Assembly (NCBI GenBank): GCA_035041965.1
Contig: JAPYMA010003040.1
Span: 1-64,000 of the forward strand
Direction: 5' to 3'
Origin: Anisakis pegreffii
Taxonomy: Eukaryota; Nematoda; Chromadorea; Rhabditida; Anisakidae
Length of the DNA stretch: 64,000 bases
Shown: positions 1 to 14,200 of the stretch, in pieces
Layout: the number at the start of each line of letters is the position of its first letter
How positions within the stretch are numbered: position 1 is the first letter of the stretch
Notes under the pieces: model-generated
Database searches by the model: none
The model's input: only the letters and a program-made list of their open reading frames with translations
Told to the model about the DNA's origin: nothing
Position numbers and translations under genes: made by a program

Positions 1-29
1 AATCGTTAATTTTCATACTAATCTTCAAG

Positions 30-3000
30 GCATCTCAGCGATGAAGCATTGAGAATCTTGAAAAGGCACTATGATAAAGCACTTCGGAATGCGTTGGATT
101 TGAAACCCCTTCGGTTGACCGCCTTAAAGATACTGCGACACAACGAATGCAAGAGCATCACTGAGGCCTACGAGTGTCTCAATGACGATCAGGTTATTTC
201 TCATTTTTATGATGAGGTCGATCGATTGCTTCAAAATATATACTCTCATTATTTCTTATTTGGATAACTTTCACAGATTGTCATCTCCGTACAAAAATCA
301 CGCGTGAAGTGTATTTCAGAGTCGAAAACGTTTCTTGGAAGATGCTTTAATCTCGCTAATAAAACGCGCTGATGAACAGCGTTTGCGCACGGAGCACATT
401 CGACTCAGAAAGACTCCAGTTATCAATATTTGTCATCGATTCATGACACAGGTAGGTATCTGTCGTATTTGTCGCCTGATATTTACTCCCACAAATCAAT
501 TTTTTGAAAATTTCAAAAAATCATTTAATCGAATCGTCATAACTGGTAATAGATAATGTGTTAAGCGTGAAAGTTGTTTCATTTTTCTTTTCATAAACCA
601 CCATTTGAAATCGATTCACCGAAATCGTCTAAATTCGTGAATCTCTTTCGTAGTTTTAATTTTAAAATCATGCCAGGCATTGATGAGCGACGTTTTGAAC
701 GCTATGGAATCATGTCAAAGTCTATCGCCCCTCCCACCGTTTCTCGCTAGCCTCGAACTGTTTGAAACGCTAAAGGTAGTTTCATAGCTGATTTTCTCAC
801 CTTATGAAAAATTTTTGACCAGATTTGTTACAGTTCTTTCATGTGTCGCTTTTACCTTTAATGAAGCAAAACGATCTCACGATCAGATAATTATTTCTGT
901 TGATTTCATTGCATTTGAGTGAATTCCAATTTTATTGCTGCTTTATTCATATCGAATCTGTCGTATTACGGTTCGATATTTACTGATCACTTTTGAACTG
1001 TTTCAGGAAGGAATGAATTTTTTGAATTGTAAAGTGAAGAAATTGTTCAATTGCGTCAGAATGGTTCGTTTTGTTCTCGTTTTGATTGTAGAGTTTATTC
1101 GTTTTACACTCAATATGAACCTTCGTCCATTCTAACATCGTTTTTTCCATTGACGAATTGATTTTTTGAAGTATTGATCATCAAGAATGTAACAGCAACA
1201 AAGTAGGTAAAATAATTTCTGCGATGCTCACTCTTGTCTGAGGTTGGATCAAGAGTCGCAAAAACCTCGTGGATGTTCGGAGGCTCCTGAGACAAGGGGA
1301 TCCTTGACACAACTTTCTGTGATGAGCAACCGGTTCTAAGATATGTCATTTATAGGGTGACAGTGAAGAAGGTGTCGTTCTGGATATTGCAGATGAAACG
1401 AAAAAGGATCCTTCCTATCAATACTGCTCGGTAATTGAATCTTTGAAAATAACACTGGTCTATGCAGAGAGAATGTTTGGGAATGAATCCTTTTTGTGAA
1501 TTATAAGGAATGAATCTTGTTATTGCTTTTTCTTTCACCAAATTCTGCTGCATTCGATTAACGGACGTTGCTCAGATTTTGCTCGAATGTTTTCATATTT
1601 GTCATCTTAAAATAATTCGCCACGTACACTGCTGTATGCTTCGTGAATTCTATTTTATGATTTTCATTGTAGAAATAATCGAATGCTTACTGACGAGAGC
1701 ATTAAAGTATACTTTTTTGAAGGTGCAATTAAGGCGGTTGTTATTTATGCCGATGTTAATGAATCGTTCCATTGAAAAGGAATATTTACGACTTAACCGA
1801 ATGAAGTTACGAGAGATTGTTGAGAGAGAAATCGCCGACGATAATAATTCTTCAAAGAATCGAGAGGTTATATTTTCGAACTATTTGTCTTCATCGTTTG
1901 ATTCGAAAGTCATTCATCAGGATTGCTCAAATAAATCCCAAAATAGTGCCGTGTCTATAGGACAGAAAAATGGATTTGAAATTTCCACAACATATTATCT
2001 ATAAATTAGTGATTTTTCAGTCAAATTATGATTTTTGAGCCGGTTCAAAACTGTTGAAGTGTTTATTCGAGCGAGTGGTTATTTTCGATTTCCAGAAATT
2101 AGTCCAGTTTCGTGCATCATTACTTTATTTCTTTTTGTCTTCAGAAGATAAGTGCAACGCAGCTTGAAGTTGAGGATGAAGGAACGAAGAATAATTTCGA
2201 AATGGGAGATTTCGTGAAGATGATGCGAGATCGTCTGCAATTGCTTGGTGAAATTTATTCTGTCCTCCCATTTGATTAGTGACTTATTATTTTGATGCCA
2301 TTGAATTTGAGTGACTTCTGAAAAATAAACTGTGAGCAGTACATCAATGCTTAGTGCTAATTTTTCATTGATTGATCCAAGAAATTCAACAATTTATTAG
2401 TTATCACTAGCGCACTGAGAATATTCGCTTAAGCTAATGCCATTTTGTTTGCTTTCCTCAAAATTTCACTCATTTAGTAAAATTGAGTGCGATTCTTAAG
2501 TGATTCTTTGTCAGTAGAATCAATAAAATTATAAAGTGCGATTCTTCTGTCGTTGAAGAACATTTTATTTGTTAAAAAAAAAAATTTATTCGTGTGCAGG
2601 CGACATTTTCATCAAACAGTTTATTATCGTAATTTTGAAACTGAGTTATTCTTTTTTAAATTAGAAAAATCATTGTTACAGTTCGTTTGCCGTTCGTTTT
2701 CAGAGATCATTGCAGTTCGTTTTCAGAGAAGAAACAAGTGCAAAAGTCTGGAACAAGGCGCACGAACGCCACCAAAAGGTATGCCCAACCGCCAAAAACA
2801 AAAGCGAAACGTCGTCGAAAAGAAGCAACTCCGGAATCGACATCTGAAAGCGGTTCAGATTTTATCAGTGATGTTGAGATGGAGTCTTCTGGTAGCGAGA
2901 GTGAATCTGAATCCGAAGAAGAGGACGGAGAAGTGGTATGCGTTGAGTCGGATCTTCTTGATGGTTCGATAGAGAGCGATTCTTCTGATCATGACGACGA

Positions 3001-3067
3001 ACAGCGAGAGGAGCGTTTCGATTCTTCGGCTGATGAAACATCACATCCGATGCACGATAAACGTTGA
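30..3067 (+). CDS. 3' part of an unrecognised nuclear-type protein with acidic tail
   Basis: Eight exons join in one frame: 30-192, 320-451, 677-775, 1007-1063, 1356-1430, 1723-1866, 2145-2247 and 2727-3067, giving about 370 C-terminal residues; the 5' part lies before the window. The first exons look helical and repeat-like (for example LRLTALKILRHNECKS, then RFLEDALISLIKRADEQ). The last exon holds a basic stretch (KTKAKRRRKEA, a likely nuclear localisation signal) followed by a Ser/Glu/Asp-rich acidic tail ending at a TGA. Such a basic-acidic tail is common in chromatin and nucleolar proteins, but I could not assign a family. Acceptors at 29 and 1722 are AAG, as elsewhere in this window. 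Exon 4 is short and the least certain. The phase agreement across eight exons is the main support that this is a real gene. Confidence 0.6.
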
Positions 3068-4900
3068 TAATGTTGCTAATAGGAAGCGAGAATGAACCTC
3101 TGATGAATTGTGATGTTGAGGAGTACCTTTTTCATTAATCGATTCCATCACTCGAGCCTTTTATGTTATTCTCTGCAATCCGTTTCATTGTTCAAGTGCT
3201 GACATGATGTTGCAAAGCGAATTGTTTCACACTGATTGTGAACGAATTTCGATTCAAACTGCTGAGCGCCTGCTTTTATGTATTCAAGAGAGTGGATTAG
3301 GGGCACGTAAATGTGTACAATTGCTTCTTGGCGCTGTGTTGAGCGTTCTCGTCTTTATTGTTCTCTTTTTTCTTCTCGTTATTGTTTTATTTTTTGAAGA
3401 ATCTCATCGTTCATGTTCACTTGTCAACGTCAAGCTTTTAGAGTAAACACTTATTAAGAGCAATTCGTCGAACAAATATTTGTCTTTCTAGTAGCTTTAA
3501 TAATAGGAAAAACAATTGAACTTGTGAAATGAATAATTTTCGTCAGCAAAAAATCTTCGCGAATGTTTTTTTGGCTGTTTTTTTAGTGGTCGCAATTTGT
3601 TTTTGCTCAAAAATGTAATTTAGAAAGCTTTTACTCGTTGGTGAATGTAAGAAAAAAGCTTATCTTCAGTTGAACAATGTGATATGACTATGAAACGTAG
3701 AATCCACGGTAACTATGATAAATTCATATTTACTATTGTTCAAAGAGAGCTTCACTTACATAAATCAACTTCTTATTTTGTCCTCATAATATTTGTTATT
3801 ATAAACAGTAAATGAATTCATCGAACTTTGCTCACTGCTTGAATTCATTGAGTGTTTTCTTTAAATGTATATTCTCAAGAGTTCTTCATGTGATTCAGTT
3901 TCATTTTCTGTGCAGTTATTTCTTCGGTCAATTTGATTGCCTTCATTCCGGTATTTGTTATGATCGTTATTCACTGTTCGTTGCTGGCTGATCTTTTGAT
4001 GTTGTGGATGTTCTTTTGCGTTGTAAATGATTTTGGTGTTTTGAAAGATGTTGAATTTATTATAATCTGTCCTTAATTTATCATATTGGATCTGCGTAGA
4101 AAATTTAGTTTTGTTCCTGTTTTTTTTTGGTTTTAAATTGATATGAAAATTTTGAAATATCTTTCAATTTGAAGTGAACGTGAACATTTTGTATGTATAC
4201 TGAATATGTTAATATAGTATAAGATTGCATAAATCTGTTAAATTTAACGTTCGTCGCTTCAACATCTATCAACAACACAACCACCCTCAACAAAACAATC
4301 AACCAGTTTCACTGTTCCAAATTACACAATTCGTTTCATTTTATTTTCTTACGTTTCAGCACTCTTTGCTATTCGAACGAAACACCCAAAACATGTTTGT
4401 TCTCTGTGGTGATGCCTTCTTGTTGTCGTGTTTCACTTCATTGTATGTGCAATATTTCTCATTTTCATAATTGAAATTTTCATCTGTGAAATAAATTGCA
4501 GAGGTATTCTTTTTCCTCCAATGAAAAATCACAAAATCGCGACCAGTCTTCGAAGCGAATTTTATCGATTGTATTCTAGGCAAAGACAACATTCGTCGTT
4601 TGCACATCCACTGACAATCGATAGAAATAGATGGAAGGAAAGAAAAATTGTGTAGTGAATGTATTGAAGATGTTTAGTTTGGAATTTTTTGCGTTCTTTC
4701 TGTTAATCACGTAATTTTTGGACACGATTGAGTAGATGGTGCTCAACTGGAGTATTTAAGCAATATTAAGTAAGGATGAAGCCAATTAATTTGGGTCGCG
4801 TATGCATACAATTTCTCTAAAGCTAATGTCAAAAAATCAACAGGACACGAGCAACTTTTAACCGATTGGCAGCAAATATTAATGATAGTGTTAGGAAGTG

Positions 4901-4919
4901 TAGTAGTAGTAGTAGTAGT
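4901..4919 (+). repeat. TAG trinucleotide microsatellite
   Basis: About six tandem copies of TAG, with no flanking coding frame. Confidence 0.8.
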
Positions 4920-7900
4920 GCTAATCTTTTTCCTATGTTACGGGTGACGGTGAGGTGGAGGACAGAAAAGAACAGCATTGACTATAGCAGTGACAAGTGG
5001 AGTGAGGTTGCCGAGTGAATGTTGGTATTTCATGCTTATTACGAGCGTTTCGCACACTCATCATTGCGCATTTCTGAACAAGCGATTAACAAGAAAGTAT
5101 TTAATGACACCTCAAGTGTTGCCGTTCAAATGATTTGAAAGCATCAAATGAATATCGTTTATGTGTGCTTATTGGATGTGTTCAGCCGAATTTTGCTCTG
5201 CAAATATCGTCGCTTCCTTTTTGTTCGTTTAATATTTTACATCTGTTCTCGTTCAAGTGAGAATTGATGCAAAATATCAAATGAAGTGAGCTGAAGAACA
5301 GATCGATTCGCCTTCGATGTGCACACATCCGCACGCGATTGTGCATTCATCATGCACAATGCATTAGAAATTACTTGTATTATCGGACGCCTCATTTCCT
5401 CTTCGACAATGAATCCAAAAGTGAATGTGACATCCGATGACGTCTTCCGATTTGATTCATCTTCTTGTGACCAACGATCTGTTCGCTATTTCGGATCATA
5501 ATTGACTGAAGATTTAAGCAAACCAGTAAAACATTGCTCTTGTCAGTGAATTTGAACGGAAAAAATTTGTAAATTCAAGAAATAACTTCTTTCATAAAGA
5601 TATAGATGGGTTGTTTGTCTCGCAATTAGCTATTTCTTGCTTGAAAAAGCGTCATTTCTGAATGGATGTACGGAATTTTTCAACTTTTTATCTCCTCCCT
5701 TTCATCCAAATGAGATATTGACATATGTCGATAACTCATTCTTCAGTCAAATAACTAAAGTGGAATATTTGTTTCCGTCAACGTTACAACCTTTCCAAAA
5801 AAAGGACCGGTTCTCTCAGTGACATAATTTATGTTTCCATTCGATTTCCATCTCAAAAGCGTTACACAGCAGTCGGTTTTGGTTTTATTCACTATCGTCG
5901 TGAAACACTGACCTCAATCCATTTTTAATGATATTTTGTTGCATTCGGTCATGTGTTATTTTCTTTTTATCATCACACTTATGAATTTTACTGAATTTTC
6001 GTTCGAAATTACTTTCGCAGTAGAATTCGCGTTAGTTCAAAGTTTTTACCTTTTCCGTAATTTTGAATTATTCGCTAAAATACGTTCGGAAATAATTTCG
6101 ACAATATTTCCGATCTGATTCCACTCAGAATCACGAATTCCTTACGCAACTTACTTTCATTTAAAGTGAAATCGCATGAACGAAACTTAATTATTCAAAG
6201 CAGTTAATCAACACATCACAGTCATCCATTCTCGCACGAATGCTAAATAAACCATTTTGTAATTGAACTGTGCTCATTGCCTGAAACCTTATTCTATTGC
6301 AGTTGTGTTGGAATTCAAAATCCCATCTTATGAAGCAGTCATCCATTTGTTACAATCAAGAAAACGCTTTCTGCAGAATATTATAGAACATCGATCATGC
6401 GACACCATTTGTGCACATGATATTCACCGAATATAAATCATGCTCGAATGCACTGATAAATGCTGACATTTTTGAATTTAATGCTCATTTAGTATCGTCA
6501 CCGTTGCACTTTTTAGCTGCAATTCCGGAAGTCGCAGTTCCGCTTGTTTGCAATTGATTTCTGAAAAAAATTCGATGTAGAAAAATGTGACTCGCGTATT
6601 TCAGCCACTCCACTCGTAATTGCTATTTTCGAGACTTTTCAATCCACCTGCGACCACACCTTCGAAACTTTACCCATGTCATTCCACTCAAAACATTCAT
6701 TGCCAATTATGAATCATCACCTAATATTTGTTTTCGCACTAAGGTTTCCTGCACATTCTCTGAAATTATTTCATCATTGTTCACAATAGGCCTTACGATC
6801 GATCTCTTTGTACACATGAACGATAAACGACGTGAGCAATACCGATTGGTTATTAGATGCGATCACTGGATCAGAGGACGTATTGGTGTTATTGAAACTT
6901 TTCAATAACAAACAGAGCATCCATCCACCACACAATCAACAGATGCTCTAACAATGCTGATGTGTGCTACTTGAATGTTCTTCGATCATAATTACATCAT
7001 GACAATTCTTCAATACAAATTGTTCGATTGTAATCTGAATGGACTAAGAAATTCATGAGGAATGAAGTTGACTTACTTTTTAACAATCCTGAAAAAGTCT
7101 TTTCAAACTCCAACTACAAATAGCTAGATGCGTTGAAAAAAACGTGAAGTAGTGAAGAATTTGATAGTAGTAATATTGACAGCCATTAACTCTTATTGAG
7201 TTGCATCATACAAATCGATTATCCGGTGTCATTAAGCAGCTAATCTGCGAAGTGCAAAAAGAGAAAAGTACTTTCAACAGTATTTTCAGCAAAAGTATGC
7301 TCTTATATCTTGTAAGGTGCCGAAGATACGGTCATAAAATTTCAAACTACGGTTGGTCATTTCGTTAAAATACATGGAATATTAACACCCTCTAAGTATC
7401 AGAGGTAGAACCGATTGAACTAAAAATCTGAATTGTTAGTATCTTACTCATTTTGAACTGATTAAGATGAAATCTAATTTAGTCTTCTTGAAATGTGATT
7501 TTTGCATCTGGTTATTGACCGTCGTATCGAATTGGGACTGTTAGACTGTCAGGAAAGTAGGAGAGACATATTTTTTCTGCACTCTAATTTAAATCAAATG
7601 CGAACATTTCTGAATATTTTTGAACAGAAAAGGTACTTTTCTGTCCACTTTTTTGTCCAACATTTTTGCATGAGAATAACAGATGATTGATATAAAGCAC
7701 AGAATGGAACCTCAGCTTATGGTAGCAATTGATTCCAAAAATTTTTTTGTACCCGTCGATGGTCGTGAATAGAAACGTTTTTCTTGAGTGGTACTCAATG
7801 AGAAATGAATCGATTCACTTCGAATGATTCAGTCAAATTCATTTTCACTATTTAGATAACTAGTAATTCTAGTGATAATTTGTTCCAGAAGATCAGAGCA

Positions 7901-10320
7901 TGATAAAGAATTGAGAATAAGTTTCATCGGAGTGGAATTTTCAGAATAGTTTGCTATAGACATCTTGGTGGCAATCCTCAAGATCTTTGACAATAATCAG
8001 CTTTCTACCTCCTCAAGATTCTTTTTAAGAAACTTGTTCTCTAATCACTTCCAACTGTAATTTCATTAACAACGAAACAATGCAGTATTGCAAAGACATC
8101 TAACATCCTTTCACAAGCACACTTTCCCCGACAGGAGTAGGTGATTTAATTAAGACATTAATTAATTCAAACAAATTCATTCATAAATTTATACAAATTT
8201 ATATCTCGAAGAAAATTTGTGTATCTTTGTTTAATTACACATGAAAATTTTGATAGTTTATCACAAAAAACTAAAAATGTTTTTGTCACGTTCAGAATGG
8301 CGAAAATATATTATGCATCTATGGACGTACCATTAATTTGCGTATTTGTAATGAATATCGGCCACGTGGGAATAAAACAAGCCGAGTGAAGTTAAATATG
8401 AGCATTGGGGATTAGTCTCGTTGCAAAGTTTGAAGTGCACAAAATGTTGAACAAATTCATTTTATTGATTAAGTTGTGTTATTGTGCAGCTGTGAGAAGG
8501 TAAATTATTATTTTCAACTGTACACTTCCATCTTCTTTGTTCAGCGTATTTTCGTTACATCGTAACGCACAGCAGTTTCAGGAGATTTCTGTATGCATAG
8601 AGCGCATGTTGCATCTAGGACGTCTTCCGCATCGTCATATATTAGCAATGCCAATTATTGATGTTGCAATAATGCGGTCTGAAACGTGAACATGATGAGA
8701 GAAAGTAGTTATCACATTTGGCGTTTGTTGGAAGATCTTCAAACTGGAACCAAAAAACGATTGTTCCTTTGAGAGCAGAAAATTTCGCGTTTCTCAGAAT
8801 GATGCCAGTAACGAAATTAGTCTTCGTGACGGCAGCTTGAAAAACGGCGAAAATAGGCTCACTATCCCAATTTTTTAAATAACAGACGATGAAAGAATTA
8901 TATTTTTGGAGATAATATTCAGAAATAGTTGGAACCTTACAATTAGATTCCCAATTTAAACGAATTCTTTCACTGATTGTACCAGGCGAATTTTTGTTTT
9001 CTTTTTGATTTATGTTAACACCAAACAAATTTGATCGGTAAATGATGAACGCTGAATGATCTAAGATAGTATATTCATCTCATCCGATAAAAATCCTTTC
9101 TGCAACACCTTACAAATTCCTCAAAAAAATGTTACGACAACTAATCTTCAACCGAGCTGCTCCTTCAATCAATCTGGGCTCTTTATTCCCTTATTGAAAC
9201 AGTTTTTGTGAATTTGTCTGAAGTGGTTCCATGCATTCTGAGTTATTTGCTAGCAATTTACACTGGATAAACAGAGCAATCTTTTCGCTTCTTTTCGTTC
9301 AGTAACTCTCGTAGATATATTTTGGCGTAAGACAAACGCAAGTTCGACATATAAACGCCCTTCAAGTTTTTTTCTGTGCAAAAAAGCAGACACTCTTTCT
9401 CATTGGTGTCATCAATTTTTTATTCCACTGGGAGAAATCAAATTTGGTAAATATTACTGACTATATACGATAAACATTTCGAGAAATATTTACACTAATT
9501 GTAAAAATTTTCGGTTCAATTTTGAGTGGGAGATTTCAATTTTGATTACATAAAAGTTTTGTGACAATGAGAAAAAGAAGAACTTGACTTCATTTTCGAT
9601 TTGGCAAACAAAAACATAATGCCATTCATTTTTTCTCCATTCGACTCAAAAACTTTTAAACACATTTGTTTTCCTTATCTAAAACGTTTGAACATGTGGA
9701 ACAAACATTGAAAATGTAGCGAATAAAATAGCCAGTTAATCATAAATCATGTTTGTTTTGCTATTGCAGTAGCTGTTTCGTGCATCTAGAGTGGATAAAT
9801 CTCAAAAGCTCTGCGACCTCCCTCGAATTGCTTTACTTTCCTTTTCTAAAACGTTTTTCTGCTCTTTTTCGCATAAACTCTTCAGGGAAACTTTCTTCTA
9901 AAACTTGACGAGAAACGAATTGTAGGCAATTACGTCAAATAGAATGTAAAACCCTTGCATAGCTAACGAACAATACTTCTTCTGCAAGTGAATTCGGTTT
10001 CTCTACGTTTTCATTGAACCGATCGACATCTATCTATCTGAAATTATAGTCTACAATAAGAGCAGGTTCATTTGCATGGTCAGAAAGGCGTTCGATATCA
10101 TTTCGAGAAGAACTGAGAAGGATACCGTTTTCGCCTTTTTTCGAAATATACGTTACCAATGTGTTCCTGCTTTTATCACCAACGGAAAACACACTTGATT
10201 GTACCACGTCTTCAAGAAGTTTAGAAATCTTTTTCCTATTCGATTTAATCGTTCCGAATAAGTGTCCATTTAGAAAAATAACATATTAACAGTCAGAGGA
10301 TTAAGCAGGATCAGCCCACT

Positions 10321-10408
10321 CAGGCTGAGGCTTAGGCGGTGGATGGAGTTTATGGCGAAGCTTAGGTCCAAAGCTTAGGCTTAAGTTCAAGTTGTGGCTT
10401 AGGCTGCG
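10321..10408 (+). repeat. Degenerate interstitial TTAGGC-like tract
   Basis: Five GCTTAGG-type cores occur within 90 bp (for example GAGGCTTAGGCGG, AGCTTAGGTCC, AAGCTTAGGCTTAAG, GGCTTAGGCTGC), separated by diverged bases. TTAGGC is the nematode telomere unit, so this looks like a decayed interstitial telomeric sequence in the same strand sense as the better preserved tract at 46139-46235. Confidence 0.55.
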
Positions 10409-10429
10409 CATCATTTGCTGCTCTTCGTT

Positions 10430-10640
10430 CTATGCCAACTAGTGTTCATGGGGAAACGAGGTCTCCATCGTGTTCCTCGACGGAGATCGCGTTCCCTTAC
10501 AATTTTTCCACCATTTTTTGGACAGGGTCTCCCTCCCCCCTCCCAAGACGCATGTCTCCCCGAAGGAACCCCTCGTGCACTTTGTTCCCCGAAGGGGTCC
10601 ACTCATGCGACGAAAAAGTTGATTCCCGACGAACACTACG
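10430..10640. other. GC-rich island of unknown nature
   Basis: This segment is clearly richer in G and C than its surroundings. It repeats short motifs such as CCCCGAAGG, GTCTCC and GTTCCCC, and stays open in several frames on both strands. Overlapping open frames in GC-rich DNA are expected by chance, and no domain was recognised. It directly follows the telomere-like tract and could be a decayed repeat or foreign sequence. Confidence 0.35.
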
Positions 10641-11252
10641 GCATTGTCGACATTTACGATGTTCTTCTTCTATAACTATCTGTTTTGTAGTTTGTGATGA
10701 AACAGCACACAGAAAGAAGTAGGAACAGCGCGTTTTCGTTGTTGTGAAGTGGTGAGACGGGGAGCGGTGGTTTGTGTTTGTTGATGGAGAAGATGTAATC
10801 TGAGTTGGTGTTGGTGGTTGTATTCGATTGGAATATGTTCATATTTGTTGATTTCATATGACAACAGCACTCCACACTCAGCCTCATGCTCCATGACGAC
10901 GAAGCACAGTGACAAAATGTTTTGTTTGTTCGGCCATTGCAAAAAATAAGATTATTTGATGTTTTTAGCCGCTCAAAAGGTAGCACAGAAACGTATTTTT
11001 GTAGTTTGAGAAAATCGCATGAAAGGAAATTATATGTCGAGCTGTGTTCGAAGTCGATTATCGGCATGGACGTAAAGGAGTCCTCAGGGGGGGGGGCAGC
11101 AATCCCATCTGCAGATATCTATTGACTCATTAATTGAGTGGAACGCTCAAATAAAATTGCGCATAAATGAAGGAATGCCATATTTGAAGTGATGAATGTC
11201 GATTATTTGTTTTGAAATTGTTATATATTTTGGAGGAAATCTTTCAGCGGTC

Positions 11253-14200
11253 ATGAAGGAAACATCTTCACCACCATCAGATCGCGTTCATCATCAACCC
11301 TCTAAAATTTATGCATCATTAAGTGCCGATGAACTTGCAATATTCGATGAAATTCAACGTCGTAGTAGAGCAAGTTCTGTTGGTGTGAGTTTATTTTTAT
11401 AAAATACTTTATACCTGTCGGTTTAACATCAACAGAGCGTCCAAAGTGTAATTTTTGTTGTAAATTGATGAAACAGTAGTTTACGTTATCTCTACGAGGA
11501 ATAATAAGTTGTTCACTTAATTCTTCACACTATTCTTTCCAATGATTTCGAATACCATCAACTAACCGTTCTTATAAACTGTGCCTTTAATTTGCATATT
11601 TCTCGCATGCCTTAACGGCCACATAAGTTTCAGTAGCTTTTCAATCTAATCGAGTCAAAAATCTAGCAGATTAAAGACATGTCACTGCGTTCTGTATTCA
11701 TAGTTCATAGTACTCGTTCCCATTTCAGAACGTTCATACGGGTAAAATCAGTGTCTCTGAATTGATGGGTCGTGGAGATGAAGACTTAAAAAAACAAAAA
11801 GAACAGTCGTATCCACAGCAGCAACAAGAGCCGTTTGCGAAACAGTCACCTATCTGCAGTGGTCATCCGTCACCGAATATGGAAAGTGGACGAGAGGCAA
11901 CCGGAGATCAGGCATCTGCTACGCACGAAAGTCGTCCACCTCAGGGTATATCGGTTGATCCAGCCACTTTGCTGGACATGGCCGGTTGGAAAGTTCCGGC
12001 TCTGCCACCAGGACTCATGTCAATAAGTTTGTCCTCTGAACACACTTGTAAATTACAATGTTAAATGATCCATTCAGAATGCAAAACTCATGTCATTTCA
12101 GCTCATGAAGCCGATCGTCGTCCGTATGCATCAGTTTTGCCACCATCAATATTCGAAAAAGCAATGAAAGCGGCCGCAGTTGTTCATGCTGGTGTACATT
12201 TACCACCGCTTACAGTCAACGGAAATGGTATCTTTACGTTTGTCATTCATTGATTTACTTACGTGATTTTTTGATGTTTACTATCAGTAAGAAGTGAGTC
12301 GTCAGGATTGGATGTGGAAAGCATAGTTCAAAGAGATGAAATTTAAAGAGACTGAGAGATATATTCCGGTGTTCGTCTGCCGGAGGATCTTACGAATTTT
12401 TATATGGTAAACAGAAAATTACCCATTTTCTTCGGTTCCATGTAGCCAAAAAATTTTTATTGCAAATACGGTGATAGATTATGTATTTTGACGAAGTGTG
12501 CGATTCTCTGCAAAAAAAGGATGAAAACAAAATGCAAGAGGTTCATTGCAACGAGCAGAAAATTACTGCCTACTCGAAGTAAACATTTGAAAGGATCCCA
12601 TCCATCATCGGGTAATCGAAATACGATACCATTAGAAACGTTGGAATTGGTTCGTATGTTACCACCAATGTCACCAATGATGCCGTTGGTCAATGATGGT
12701 TTCAACTTACCGATGAACAACCATCGCTCGAATTCATCGCCTCGTTACCCGTTCAATCAGACGTTTGGACAACAGAGAGGTTAGCTGAGAGTCGTTGCTT
12801 CAGATTGTATTTATTTGCGTTAACAATATTTCATGTGCTGAAACGAATTTAACGACTACCGAGATTAATATGTTGCCAATTCTGTAATGTTCTGTGAGGG
12901 TTAATCCTGACGACAAGTCATTTGCGTATCTCGACGATTGCAAATGTACGTTTTGGGTTTGATTAGAGGGTTTAGGCCACGATGGAGATTCATTTTCAAG
13001 CTACAATGAGGGAATACTACAACATTCAGGAGCGACTTAGTCTCAGGATTAGGCTGATACAAATTCTGTAGAATTGTGCTCCAGCCCTCACTTGTTGTGC
13101 TGCTTTGATCATCGCCACTGCTAGCTGTAATTTACACTCTTCAAATGAACATAGTCACTGCGAACTGAATATGATAAACGTTTTTATTATGAAATAGTCG
13201 AATTACATTTTACTTTTGCGTGATTTTGGCCGTAGTTGACTACGAAATAAAAATCATGTCATGTGAGGATATTACTGCGGCTATGTTTCTCTGTAAGCAG
13301 TCATCGGATGCAACGGAAATATCAGGTTGGCCAATTTGAGATGTGCAAAATCTGAATAGAATCTATTTTCCTGAGTCACAATAAATTTTCATATTCTCGT
13401 AACTATCCTGATACATAATATTTTCGTCTTCATCTTGCTGAATTTTTCCGGTTGGATTATTAATTAGTTCCGGTAACACCGACGTCAGTCAGCTGATTAA
13501 GATTTTGCTGGCATGCACACTCCCACAAAACTCATTTGAATCTTGCACGCAGATAAATTTCATTCCACAGGTGCAAATAATCGTTACAATGTTGGACTGG
13601 GCAGTCATCAGCGTCAGTATGCAGGTGGGAATCATCCGAATAATACTCTGCCTGGAGGGCACAGTCAAGCAAATAATAATACTCAACATAAAATTGTACA
13701 ACAAAGTCAGAAAACTCGTAAGCCATATTTCATGCCCTACATGAGCTTGGATGCTGTTAATAGGGGCCTTGCAAATGGTGATCTCGTAAAGGTTTGTTAG
13801 CCTAACGTCTCAAATTTAAATCTTACACAGTCCATTAACAGTATTGTTCACTTTTGTTGACGATTCTGTGGATGAAACAAACATTTCTTCTGAATTCAAA
13901 AACAATTTGACACCGTCTCTTAACACTTCTTTTGTCTTCATGAGATGGATTATTTAATTGTGATTCGGATGGTCGACGGGTATTAATTGATTCAAAATTC
14001 AGGGTGTGCTGCGAGTGAATCAACGTAATTATGAAGAATCCTATGTGGATAATCCACTCGGTGATGATCAACAGGACATCCTCATACTCGGTGTTCACGA
14101 TCGTAATCGTGCCTTACACGGTGATATCGTTGTCGTGCGTATTAAAGAACGAATCAATTGGGTGGTTGGTTTTTATTTTGTATTTACACCTTACAGATAC

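Larger units (their letters stand above)
3068..11252. other. 8.2-kb stretch without a convincing gene
   Basis: No open frame here shows recognisable protein motifs or phase-compatible exons. It contains a short TAG microsatellite, a degenerate telomere-like tract and a GC-rich island near 10.3-10.6 kb, and a run of ten G at 11087-11096. The upstream regulatory DNA of DIS3L2 should lie at its right end, but no specific element was recognised. Confidence 0.5.

Noticed and set aside
3204..3446. 80-codon frame with a transmembrane-like stretch
   Set aside because: The hydrophobicity comes from a T-rich tract; there is no homology or gene context.
8642..9028. 128-codon minus-strand frame
   Set aside because: No domain, signal peptide or splice context was seen; a length like this can arise by chance in a window of this size.
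10411..10722. Four overlapping frames on both strands in the GC-rich island
   Set aside because: Overlap in several frames is expected in GC-rich DNA with few stop codons; none has a recognisable motif.
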